Positions 6,271-13,303 of a stretch of DNA of 51,835 nucleotides are shown here, piece by piece. The first letter of the stretch is position 1; each line of letters starts with the position of its first letter. Both the position numbers and the translations under genes were made by a program. Origin of the DNA: Anaerococcus tetradius ATCC 35098 (GTDB taxonomy: Bacteria > Bacillota > Clostridia > Tissierellales > Peptoniphilaceae); NCBI RefSeq assembly GCF_000159095.1, contig NZ_GG666303.1, positions 28,288 to 80,122 on the forward strand. Direction: 5' to 3'. The notes beneath the pieces were generated by a model that had not been told where the DNA came from, did no database searches, and was given only the letters and a program-made list of their open reading frames with translations.

Positions 6271-6376
6271 AATTTGAAATGAACAAAACAATTAAGCCGA
6301 CTAACTGCCTGTACCCGTAAGGGTGAAACAACAAAAATTAATTCAGTAGTCGACTTTTTTAATTCTATCAGGTTCT

Positions 6377-6434
6377 ACCCCTGCCAATCATTCACCACGA
6401 GCTTGCGAGTGGATTGAATGATTAGGCAAAGGGT
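6377..6434. repeat. Long imperfect inverted repeat before the relaxase gene
   Basis: The left arm TACCC-GCC-AATCATTCA and the right arm TGAATGATT-GGC-GGGTA pair almost throughout, with small bulges, around an inner CCAC...GTGG hairpin. The stem spans 58 bases and lies about 90 bases before the relaxase start. Confidence 0.75.
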
Positions 6435-6521
6435 ATTTCAAAACGCTCTTTCACAAAATGGATATAAAAAATCTATTAAGCCTCCACCTAAAACAATCAA
6501 AAAAGAAAGGAAGTGATAAAA

Positions 6522-6749
6522 ATGGCAGACAGTTTTCATTCTTCAGTAAACATAATATCAAGAGGAAAAGGCAAAAGTGCAGTAGCAAGTGCAGCATATA
6601 TAAGTGGAGAAAAAATAAAAAATGAATGGGACGGAGTAACCCATGACTACACCAAAAAGCTAGGAGTAATTAGCAAGGAAATATTTTTGCCAGATCACGC
6701 ACCAAAAGAATATAAAGACCGAAAAACCTTAGGTGGAAAGGTATTGTAA
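6522..6749 (+). pseudogene. MobA/MobL-family relaxase, truncated to its first 75 residues
   Basis: The protein begins MADSFHSSVNIISRGKGKSA followed by VASAAYISGEKI, the standard start of MobA/MobL (MobQ-type) relaxases, which nick oriT and lead the strand into the recipient. After the FLPDHAPKEYKDR segment it derails into KTLGGKVL and stops. Relaxases of this family are several hundred residues long; the remaining catalytic His motif and any helicase part are gone. The start at 6522 is chosen because GAAAGGAAG lies 8 bases upstream; a GTG at 6513 overlaps that site. With the rest lost, the element can no longer mobilise itself, though its oriT could still be used in trans. Confidence 0.8.
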
Positions 6750-6847
6750 GCTATTTTAAAGTATAAAAGGTATAAATACCTAAGAAAGCTATAAAAACAT
6801 CAAAACAAAGCATTCCACCACCAAGAACAATAAAATAAAAACAATCA

Positions 6848-6890
6848 AAGGGAAGTATAGAAAAATTAAAGCCTATACTTCCCTTTTTTT
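6848..6890 (+). terminator. Strong terminator after the relaxase remnant
   Basis: A perfect 13-bp stem AAGGGAAGTATAG / CTATACTTCCCTT with a 12-base loop; its closing pairs run into a 7-T tract. The stretch 6750-6847 before it contains no gene I can recognise, and shows the pieces KVLxxxxFKV-type junk expected after a deletion inside the relaxase. Confidence 0.8.
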
Positions 6891-6913
6891 AATTCAAACA
6901 AAGGAGAGAAAAC

Positions 6914-7440
6914 ATGATAAACGAATAAATAAGCAAAAACCAGGTCAAGCAGCACAAACCATAATAACATACACAATAAAAGCAGCAAAAGAATCAATCA
7001 ACTTAGACAAAGAAATAAGAAAAAAGATGAATGATACTTTAGAAAAAGCAAACGGAAACCTCAAAAGTCTTATGGGCGATGAAATGAAAATAAAAGACCT
7101 CTACAAAAAAGGACAACTAGAAAATATAAGAGTAGATCAAAGCGACCTTAAAGACTTAAAAAAAGAACTAAACAAACTTGGAGTAAGTTTCTCAGTAATG
7201 AAAAACAAAGAAAGCAAAAACTATGAAATATTCTTCCAAGCCAAAGACATAAAAGTAATGGGATATGCCTTTAAACAAATCCTAGCTAAGGAAAATAAAA
7301 AAGAAAAAGAAAGTATCTTAAAACAAATAAAGAAATATAAAGACCTATCCAAGAACAAGGATAAGGCAAAAGAGAAAGTCAAAAGGAAAGTAAAAGAAAA
7401 AGTAAAACCAAGCAAAAAAGATATGACCAGAGAAATCTAA
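6914..7440 (+). pseudogene. PcfB/DUF3801-family conjugation protein, broken near its start
   Basis: ATG 6914 behind AAAGGAGAG begins MINE, hits TAA at 6926, and the true continuation is in another frame: KPGQAAQTIITYTIKAAKES, INLDKEIRKK, then from 7027 a long open frame (LKSLMGDEMKIKDLYKKGQL... LGVSFSVMKNKESKNYEIFF, FQAKDIKVMGYAFKQIL) with a lysine-rich tail. This agrees with PcfB/DUF3801 proteins, which help the VirD4-type coupling protein gene that usually follows; no coupling protein follows here. One stop plus one frameshift disable the normal product. A shorter product of 137 residues from 7027 is possible but has no ribosome site. Confidence 0.6.
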
Positions 7441-7554
7441 GGGAGTAAGGAAAAGTTACACCTTTAGATACTAAAACAAGACTTCCGAAAATTGGAAATC
7501 AAGAATTTCTATTATCGAAAATCTGGAATATATCAATGTAGAAAGGATATAAAA

Positions 7555-7583
7555 TTGAATAAACATAAAATTTATGATAAAAT
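7555..7583 (+). promoter_or_regulatory. Promoter of the methyltransferase gene
   Basis: TTGAAT (7555-7560) and TAAAAT (7578-7583) are 17 bases apart, a good vegetative promoter. The expected start of transcription falls inside the Fur-like operator that follows. Confidence 0.6.
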
Positions 7584-7603
7584 AACAATGATAATTGTTA
7601 TCA
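7582..7603 (+). promoter_or_regulatory. Fur-like operator
   Basis: TGATAATTGTTATCA (7589-7603) differs in one base from the 7-1-7 Fur-family consensus TGATAATnATTATCA. It overlaps a perfect inverted repeat ATAACAAT-GATA-ATTGTTAT (7582-7601). The site lies directly after the -10 box and ends a few bases before the ribosome site of the methyltransferase gene, an ideal place for iron-dependent repression. Zur, PerR or a TetR-type protein cannot be excluded. Confidence 0.7.
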
Positions 7604-7616
7604 ATAGGAGATGAAA

Positions 7617-8228
7617 ATGTTAAAAAAATTTTTTGAAAATGTAAAAAATCCTAAAAATAATTTCGGTGGTCGTTTCATGGTGAAACAAATGAACATTGGT
7701 CACGAAAAAATGGCGAAATGGGGCAGATCCTTTCTGAATATTAAAAGCTCGGATGTAGTTTTAGATTTAGGATGTGGTGGTGGACGTAATGTTCAATACT
7801 TCCTAACAAAGGCTAGAAAAGTATATGGAATGGACTATTCAAAAACAAGTGTAGATATTGCAAGTTCAGTAAATAGCGAAGCTATAAGAGATGGCAGGTG
7901 TAAAATTATTGAAGCAGACGTGGCTAAACTACCTTTTGAAGATGAATCCATAAATATAGTAACTGCCTTTGAAACAATTTATTTTTGGAAGAATATAGAA
8001 GTATCTTTTAGGGAAATCCATCGTGTTCTAGTAAAGGACGGTCAGTTTCTAATATGCAATGAAGGAGCATACAGAGAACATAAAAACATAAAAAAATGGG
8101 CTGACATGCTAGATTTTGAAGTTTATTCTCCAGAATATCTCACAGAAACATTGACTAAGATAGGATTTAAATGCGAACATCATCTAGACGAGAATGATCA
8201 TCTAGTATTTTTAGCTAGAAAATTATAA
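7617..8228 (+). CDS. Class I SAM-dependent methyltransferase, probably metal-regulated
   Basis: A 203-residue enzyme with the Rossmann-type methyltransferase fold: motif I VLDLGCGGGRNV binds S-adenosylmethionine, the acidic end of strand 2 is in YGMDYS, motif II-III region ADVAKLPFEDESINIV, and motif post-III FREIHRVLVKDGQFLICNEG. The family resembles UbiE/ArsM-like small-molecule methyltransferases; the substrate is unknown. I start at 7617 because AGGAG (7606-7610) is then 6 bases away, whereas ATG 7611 would touch it. The Fur-like operator immediately upstream suggests a job in iron or metal stress, for example modifying a siderophore or metal-binding compound, but no transporter gene accompanies it. 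A terminator follows, so it is a single-gene unit within the decayed element. Confidence 0.8.
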   Translation: MLKKFFENVKNPKNNFGGRFMVKQMNIGHEKMAKWGRSFLNIKSSDVVLDLGCGGGRNVQYFLTKARKVYGMDYSKTSVDIASSVNSEAIRDGRCKIIEADVAKLPFEDESINIVTAFETIYFWKNIEVSFREIHRVLVKDGQFLICNEGAYREHKNIKKWADMLDFEVYSPEYLTETLTKIGFKCEHHLDENDHLVFLARKL

Positions 8229-8261
8229 AAAATTGTGAATAATGAAAAATAAATTTTTAGG

Positions 8262-8291
8262 AGAAGTAGAGAAAAAATCTACTTCTTTTTT
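8262..8291 (+). terminator. Terminator of the methyltransferase gene
   Basis: Stem AGAAGTAGA / TCTACTTCT with a 7-base A-rich loop, followed by a T-run. Confidence 0.85.
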
Positions 8292-8309
8292 ATTGCAAGG
8301 AGGATTAGA

Positions 8310-8678
8310 ATGGCAACAAACAAAAGGTATTATTGGATAAAATTAAAAAAAGAATTCTTCACAGGCAAGAGGATAAAAAGATTAAGGAGAACATCTGGAG
8401 GAGATACCTACACGATAATCTAGATAAAGCTTCTACTCCTGAGCCTAAAAGATGAGGGCGATTTCTATTATGATGGAGTAGAAAGTGATTTTATAAAAGA
8501 GTTAGCATTAACCATGGATGAAACAGATACTTTTGCTGTAGAGGATACTATGTGGATATAGTCGGCAGAAAAGATAATAAAAGAATATGTACAAAATCAA
8601 ATTAAAGAAGGTTATTACACTGACCAAGTATGTAGCAAAGAATACTTTGACCCGTTTTGGGGAGAGGAAGTTAAATAA
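8310..8678 (+). pseudogene. Phage-type replisome organizer, two internal stops
   Basis: Behind AGGAGG the frame starts MATNKRYYWIKLKKEFFTGK, RIKRLRRTSGGDTYTII, meets TAG at 8421, continues IKLLLLSLKDEGDFYYDGVE through a helical segment, meets TAG at 8559, and ends YYTDQVCSKEYFDPFWGEEV at 8676. The first 75 residues match the N-terminal domain of phage/ICE replisome organizers (Y-WIKLK--FF---RIK-L, then I--KL-L-SLKdeG), which load the replication helicase. Both stops are single TAG codons in an otherwise clean frame, so decay is recent or the product depends on suppression. The end resembles nothing I know and may be another gene joined in frame. Confidence 0.6.
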
Positions 8679-8852
8679 AAACAAATAAAAAAATAGTGAT
8701 AGCAGTAGTAGGGAAAGTGGCGCATGTGATGAACCCTTGACAGCCCAAATAGGGGCGTGCCGGTATTCTTCTTATAGGCCCTGTGCAAACTGCCAGCTAA
8801 GCCGATAGCTTTGATTAAGGAGCTTAGCAAAGCTAAGGATTGTTTTATGCTA
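8679..8852 (+). other. Unassigned GC-richer segment at the element/chromosome boundary
   Basis: About 170 bases with a visibly higher G+C content than both sides and no open frame. It holds an S/D/R-rich linker-like coding scrap (about 8690-8725), then text such as GCCGGTATTCTTCTTATAGG and CAAACTGCCAGCTAAGCCG that I do not recognise, and a hairpin CTTAGC-AAA-GCTAAG (8823-8837) followed by GATTGTTTT that may act as a terminator. It probably is the last piece of the inserted element, since ordinary chromosome genes start at 8920. Confidence 0.35.
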
Positions 8853-8881
8853 TTGAAATTAATTATCATTAGATGTAATAT
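8853..8881 (+). promoter_or_regulatory. Promoter of the DUF3137-lemA operon
   Basis: TTGAAA (8853-8858) and TAATAT (8876-8881) with a 17-base spacer lie about 40 bases before the DUF3137 start codon. Confidence 0.55.
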
Positions 8882-8919
8882 AAAAGTAAGTAAACTAAGA
8901 ATTGGAAAAGGGTTAGGGG

Positions 8920-9876
8920 ATGACAAGAGATTATAGGAACGTTTTCTTGGATGATCAAATTATAATAAGACTAAAAGAAGCTGATAAGACTTTGACCATA
9001 AAAGATAGTCCAGCAGGTATTAAAGATTGCAAGGAAAGCAAGCCCTCAAATAAATTAAACTTGAAATTGATAATGATGGCCCTTGTGGCTATAATTGTTT
9101 TTCAATCTCATTATTATTTTCTCTTCATTTTTTTGTTGGCATACTTTATACTTATGAAAAAGCCACAAGCAAGTGAAGGTGAAGGAGAGAGTGATACTGA
9201 AATTGTCTATAAAGAAAATATTTTAAAGCCTATCTTAGCTGAGATTTGTCCAGGGACGAGCCTTGATTATTCTCCAGCTAATGATTACGATGTCTATGAA
9301 AAACTCCTTCCTAGGGCGGATAAATATTATTCAGATTGTCATATACAATTTGCTTTCGAGTCCAAGACAGAATTTTCTAATATGACAGCTTATCATTATA
9401 GGTCTTCATCCAAGGGCAAAAGAATTTATATCGAAGATTTTGATGGTCAAGTCATGTTGATTAGACAACAGACCAAGCTAAGGGGTCATATTAGGATATT
9501 CCCTAAAAAAAGTTATAAGGGGGAGGATTACAATCCCTATCTAAAAAAACTAAGGGATGAAAGAGAAATTATAAGTGAATCCTTATCTTTTAATGAAAAT
9601 TATGCTGTATTTGCCACAGATGATTTCTATACGAAATTAATCCTAGATCCAAGTCTTATAGAAAGATTAAATGCTTGGAGCGAGAGGATGAATATTTGCC
9701 TATATATTAGTGAAAGCATTATTGCCATAGCCTTTGATTCCAAGGCTAGTCTTTTTCCTTGTCCATCTACAATAAATGAAGTTAAGAATTTAACTCTTGT
9801 AGGCGAATATGAAAGGGTCAGATATTTACTGGGAGATTATTATGAGTTAATCAATATAATTAGGGATAAATTATAG
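8920..9876 (+). CDS. DUF3137-family membrane protein
   Basis: A 318-residue protein: about 45 cytoplasmic residues, two close membrane spans (about 48-80, KLIMMALVAIIVFQSHYYFL and a second hydrophobic run), and a large soluble domain starting YKENILKPILAEICPGTSLD. That ILKP-(I/L)--(I/E) start, followed by an LxPRADxY-type line (KLLPRADKYYSDCHIQFAFE), is typical of DUF3137. The genes of this family commonly sit beside lemA, as here (next start 8 bases after this stop). The role is unknown; a membrane-linked scaffold or stress function is possible. GGGTTAGGGG before the ATG serves as ribosome site. Confidence 0.75.
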   Translation: MTRDYRNVFLDDQIIIRLKEADKTLTIKDSPAGIKDCKESKPSNKLNLKLIMMALVAIIVFQSHYYFLFIFLLAYFILMKKPQASEGEGESDTEIVYKENILKPILAEICPGTSLDYSPANDYDVYEKLLPRADKYYSDCHIQFAFESKTEFSNMTAYHYRSSSKGKRIYIEDFDGQVMLIRQQTKLRGHIRIFPKKSYKGEDYNPYLKKLRDEREIISESLSFNENYAVFATDDFYTKLILDPSLIERLNAWSERMNICLYISESIIAIAFDSKASLFPCPSTINEVKNLTLVGEYERVRYLLGDYYELINIIRDKL

Positions 9877-9884
9877 GAGTGAGG

Positions 9885-10538
9885 ATGTATAAATCAATCA
9901 TATATATATTGGTTCAATTATTTTGGATAGGAGTAGTTTTTGCGGTTATGAATGGAGTAGGATTAGATAAGTATATAAATGGCAAATCTCTTCACATCTT
10001 TTTGCCAGTGGCAGTTATACTTATAGTAGGCTTTGCCTTTATCAAGAAATCAAACAAATTGAAGAGGTATCGAATAATAATAGATGAGTCAAAGAAAAAT
10101 GTGGATATTGCTCTTGCTAAGAGATACGATACAATTTTACAAATGATGAAAGTTGCAAAATCTTTTGCCTCATATGAAAAATCAACTTTTTCTGACTTGG
10201 TTAAATTAAGGCAGGGATCAAGTATAGACAATATCAACAACAAAATCACCAGGCAAGATGAAGCTATAAATAAGATTTATGCCTTGGCTGAATCCTATCC
10301 AGAATTAAAATCATCTGAAGAATTTCTTAACCTTCAATCTGAGATAGACGAAGAAAACGAACAATTGGCGGCTGCCAAGAGAATAGTTAATTCTAATATA
10401 AGTATCTTTAACCAAGAAATAGTTTCCTTCCCAACTTCACTTATAGCAAGGCTAAATGGTTTAAAGGAAGTTGAATTTTTAGATGAGGAAAAGATAGACG
10501 ATAAAAGAAATATAGATAATTTCGATTATAATCTCTAG
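9885..10538 (+). CDS. LemA family protein
   Basis: A 217-residue protein with two N-terminal membrane spans (about residues 4-23 and 31-49) and a long helical domain. The typical LemA core is clear: a first helix with VDIALAKRYDTILQMMKVAK, then SYEKSTFSDLVKLRQG, a middle AESYPELKSSEEFLNLQSEI and AKRIVNSNISIFNQEIVSFP near the end. LemA proteins are membrane-anchored helical bundles of uncertain function. Start 9885 is preferred: GGAG is 5 bases upstream, whereas GTG 9879 overlaps it. It forms a two-gene operon with the DUF3137 gene and is followed by a terminator. Confidence 0.85.
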   Translation: MYKSIIYILVQLFWIGVVFAVMNGVGLDKYINGKSLHIFLPVAVILIVGFAFIKKSNKLKRYRIIIDESKKNVDIALAKRYDTILQMMKVAKSFASYEKSTFSDLVKLRQGSSIDNINNKITRQDEAINKIYALAESYPELKSSEEFLNLQSEIDEENEQLAAAKRIVNSNISIFNQEIVSFPTSLIARLNGLKEVEFLDEEKIDDKRNIDNFDYNL

Positions 10539-10574
10539 TTGTAGCTACAAGTAAAAAATTTTAAAGTAGATAAG

Positions 10575-10604
10575 GACGGCAGATAAAGCTGCTGTCTTTT
10601 TTTT
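10575..10604 (+). terminator. Terminator of the DUF3137-lemA operon
   Basis: Stem GACGGCAG / CTGCTGTC (one G-T pair), 6-base loop, then eight T. Confidence 0.9.
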
Positions 10605-10779
10605 AGCAAAGACTTCTGAGCGTTTTATTTTTAAAATAATTTTATCTTTGAAGTTTGTACTTATGTTTATTTATAAATATTGCCTACAATATAAGTAGGA
10701 TGGCTTATGAAGGTAATTGAATTAGAAAGCTTGGGAAATTATAAAAGAAAGACTATAATATTTTCTATTTTACAATCGA

Positions 10780-10853
10780 GAAAATACCGTCTACACCCCA
10801 GAAGCCTACAAGAAAGCCATAGAAGTAGGCTATATAAATCCTCTTATCTAGTT
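10780..10853 (+). pseudogene. Tail scrap of a LuxR-type response regulator
   Basis: One frame reads NTVYTPEAYKKAIEVGYINP followed by LI-stop (ending 10853). The pattern EAY-KAI--GYI(N/D)P is the very end of LuxR-type regulators and closely resembles the ending at 3678-3724 (GAYNKAMDFGYIDP). Only about 25 codons survive, with no helix-turn-helix. A 60-codon open frame at 10707 in another phase is not convincing. It marks an old deletion next to the lipid kinase gene. Confidence 0.35.
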
Positions 10854-10866
10854 TTAGAGACCTTAC

Positions 10867-11769
10867 TTACTCAAAATAAATCCACCTAATAGCAGAAGGC
10901 AAAATCTTAAAGTCTATTTCTTTGGCGGTAAATATTTCACCGTCGATATTTCCAAGAAAGGCTTTACTTGAAGAAATTTTGCCACTTTTTATTTTGTATT
11001 CATTAAGATGAGGGCTTGTTCCGTGTCTACCCTTCTTGTATTTTAGGATAAGCAAGGGTAGCTTATAAAAAGGAATCTTGTCGGCACAAACTAGGTTTAT
11101 TATACCATCATCAATTACAGCCTTAGGGGCAGGGTTAAAGCCTGAACCGTAAAAACCTCCATTACAAAGAGCACTTATTAGAAAATCACCAGAAATATTT
11201 TTTCTAGACCCATCATCCATAGTCATAGTTATATCTAGCTTTTCGTATTGAATATTTCTTAGAGATGATATGACAGCGTAGATATAGGCTTTTTTACCGA
11301 TAGATGGCTTTTTGTGAAGGAAGCGATAGGCCTCTTCGAGGACTTGGGTATCAAAGCCGAGACTAGTTACATTTATACAAAGCTTGTCATTTATCGCTAT
11401 AAGGTCGATTGGTCTTGTCCTAAAGCTAAGGGCCTTTTCTAGGGAAAAATTCTTATAGTCGAAATTTTTGGCAAAATCATTGCCAGTGCCCATAGGTATA
11501 AGACCAAGGGCTATATCCTTGCCATAACCAGCATTTACTAGTTCATTCAAAGAACCATCGCCACCACAAACTATGGCGTATTTGTCGGAAAGCTTATCTT
11601 TGGCGAAGCTATCAATAGCATCTTTTATGTGGCCCTTATATCTTGTTTCTACAATTTCTATATCAATATCAGAAGGAGCCTTATTAGTTAAAGCTATTAG
11701 ATCCTCTTTTTTTATATCAAATTCTGTTTTGCCAGCCTTGGAGCTGATTATAAATAATAATTTTTTCAT
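10867..11769 (-). CDS. Diacylglycerol kinase / YegS-type lipid kinase
   Basis: A 300-residue soluble enzyme of the DagK (BmrU/YegS) family, which phosphorylates diacylglycerol or a related lipid and feeds it back into phospholipid synthesis, with roles in lipoteichoic-acid turnover. The nucleotide-binding loop is GGDGSLNE (residues 69-76), followed by PMGTGNDFA (92-100); the second domain carries CNGGFYGSGFNPAPKA and near the end LGNIDGE, all family hallmarks. Length is normal. It is the only gene transcribed leftward in this part; the gap to the divergent capA-like gene (121 bases) must contain both promoters. Confidence 0.9.
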   Translation of the reverse strand: MKKLLFIISSKAGKTEFDIKKEDLIALTNKAPSDIDIEIVETRYKGHIKDAIDSFAKDKLSDKYAIVCGGDGSLNELVNAGYGKDIALGLIPMGTGNDFAKNFDYKNFSLEKALSFRTRPIDLIAINDKLCINVTSLGFDTQVLEEAYRFLHKKPSIGKKAYIYAVISSLRNIQYEKLDITMTMDDGSRKNISGDFLISALCNGGFYGSGFNPAPKAVIDDGIINLVCADKIPFYKLPLLILKYKKGRHGTSPHLNEYKIKSGKISSSKAFLGNIDGEIFTAKEIDFKILPSAIRWIYFE

Positions 11770-11890
11770 AATTTCACCTTATTCATTATACATGAAAAAT
11801 GTTTATAGATAAAGTTTGCTTCTCCAGACTAGAATAAAGAAAAGATGCAATATTTATCAAATATGTTAAAATAAAATAAGGAGTGATTAT

Positions 11891-13303
11891 ATGAAAAAGA
11901 CTATACTTAATATATTGACAAGCCTTACTTTACTTATGCTTCTTGTTGGGTGTGGACTTAATTCCAAGACTACAGTAGACACTAATGCTAAAAACACAAG
12001 TGATCTTCTTGAAAACTTAGATAAAGCCACAAATGAAGAAGTTTCTGAAGAAGAAGGCGACAAGATAACTGATTCGAAAAAATCTGACAGGGAAAATGCA
12101 AAATCAAGATGGGAAAGAAGTCTTGCAAAAGAAAAAAATGACAAAAAAGCCCAAGCCAAAGAAAAAAAAGAAAGGGCAATTGCCGATAAGGAAATAAAAA
12201 AAGATAAAAAAACAATCTCTAAGAACAAAGAAAAGGATGAAGATAAAGAAGGAGACTATACAAAAATCAAGGCCAAATTTTTTGGTGATACCATGGCCCA
12301 TATTGGTCAGGTTCAATATGCTCTTGCCTATGGGGGAGGAGAGTATGATTTTTCTAACCAGTTTAGCTATATAAAAGACTATGTTAAGGATAGCGACCTT
12401 GCCATAACTAATTATGAGACCACAAGTGATCCAAATAGAGAATACTCTGGATATCCTGCCTTCAATACTCCAGCATCCTATCTTAAAAACATCAAGGAAG
12501 CTGGCTTTGATGTAGTAACAACTGCCAACAACCACGCCTTAGACACTGACGAAGAGGGCGTTCAAACGACAATTGAAGCTATAAAAGAAGCAGGCCTTGA
12601 TTTTGTTGGAACTAAGGCAAAGGAATCTGATAAAATTCTCTATAAGGAAATAAACGGCATCAAAGTAGCCATACTTGCCTATACCTACGGGGCAAATGGT
12701 AAGGAAGACTTGCTGGATGTAAGAGATGAAGTTTCCTCCCTTAACTATTTGAATGAAGAAAATGTCAAAAGTGATATAGAAGAAGCCAAGAAAAATTCTT
12801 GCGACTTTATAATAGTCTATCCTCATTGGGGTATAGAATATGAATCTTATCCTACAGATGAAACGATAAAACTAGCCCATAAAATGGTCGATTGGGGAGC
12901 TGACCTTGTTATAGGCAACCACCCACATGTAGTCCAACCAGTAGAAGTTTACAAAAGTGAGGACGGAAGAGAAGGAATAATAGCCTATGCCTTGGGCAAT
13001 TTCATATCCAAGCAATCCCTCGAAGTTAGCGGTGACATAAGAGTCGAACAAGCTTTAAGCATAGAAGTTACTCTCGAAAAAGACAAAAAAACTGGAAAGA
13101 AGAAGCTTAGCGATATGAAACTTCACCCCCTATGGGTTGGGACAAACTATGACCAATACGGAGCAAGTAGCAAAACCTATCTTTGCGAAGATTTCCTTGA
13201 AGGAGGAAGCAAATACGACTTGGTAGATGATAATATGAGGGCAAGAATCCAACAGGCATATGATATGACTATTAAAACAGCCAAGACAGAGGTAAAAGAA
13301 TGA
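11891..13303 (+). CDS. CapA-family surface lipoprotein (poly-gamma-glutamate/capsule type)
   Basis: A 470-residue protein with signal peptide and lipobox LLVGC (Cys 21), a long charged linker (about 30-125, rich in KE and KD repeats) that would span the wall, and a metallophosphatase-like CapA domain from about 128: FFGDTMAHIGQV, NYETT, TTANNHALDTDEEG, YPHWGIEYE and GNHPHVVQPVEVY carry the Asp, Asn and His residues typical of the fold. Family members are linked to poly-gamma-glutamate capsule in Bacillus, but most, like this one, are not beside capB/capC genes, so a hydrolase or other role on the surface is equally possible. It overlaps the PAP2 gene by 4 bases, indicating coupled translation. 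Confidence 0.85.
   Translation: MKKTILNILTSLTLLMLLVGCGLNSKTTVDTNAKNTSDLLENLDKATNEEVSEEEGDKITDSKKSDRENAKSRWERSLAKEKNDKKAQAKEKKERAIADKEIKKDKKTISKNKEKDEDKEGDYTKIKAKFFGDTMAHIGQVQYALAYGGGEYDFSNQFSYIKDYVKDSDLAITNYETTSDPNREYSGYPAFNTPASYLKNIKEAGFDVVTTANNHALDTDEEGVQTTIEAIKEAGLDFVGTKAKESDKILYKEINGIKVAILAYTYGANGKEDLLDVRDEVSSLNYLNEENVKSDIEEAKKNSCDFIIVYPHWGIEYESYPTDETIKLAHKMVDWGADLVIGNHPHVVQPVEVYKSEDGREGIIAYALGNFISKQSLEVSGDIRVEQALSIEVTLEKDKKTGKKKLSDMKLHPLWVGTNYDQYGASSKTYLCEDFLEGGSKYDLVDDNMRARIQQAYDMTIKTAKTEVKE

Larger units (their letters stand above)
6183..6521 (+). other. Hairpin-rich intergenic region, candidate oriT
   Basis: This 339-base gap between the DUF3847 gene and the relaxase start codes for nothing but holds three large dyads: a perfect 14-bp repeat (6221-6234 / 6257-6270), a GCCGACTAACTG...CAGTAGTCGAC stem enclosing TACCCGTAAGGGT (about 6296-6355), and a long imperfect stem (6377-6434). 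Origins of transfer of MobA/MobL-type elements usually lie directly upstream of the relaxase gene and contain such repeats next to the nick site. I cannot point to the nick sequence. Confidence 0.5.

Noticed and set aside
6296-6362. Stem ending in TTTTTT taken as a plain terminator
   Set aside because: It could terminate transcription, but its neighbouring dyads and position before the relaxase made the candidate transfer origin the better overall description, so it is not listed separately.
10707-10889. 60-codon forward ORF overlapping the end of the lipid kinase gene
   Set aside because: Composition is not protein-like, it overlaps a real gene convergently, and a better explanation (a LuxR-tail scrap) exists in another frame.
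12104-12826. Long reverse-strand frames opposite the CapA-like gene
   Set aside because: Artefacts of Lys/Glu-rich codons read backwards (Phe/Leu-rich), without start signals.
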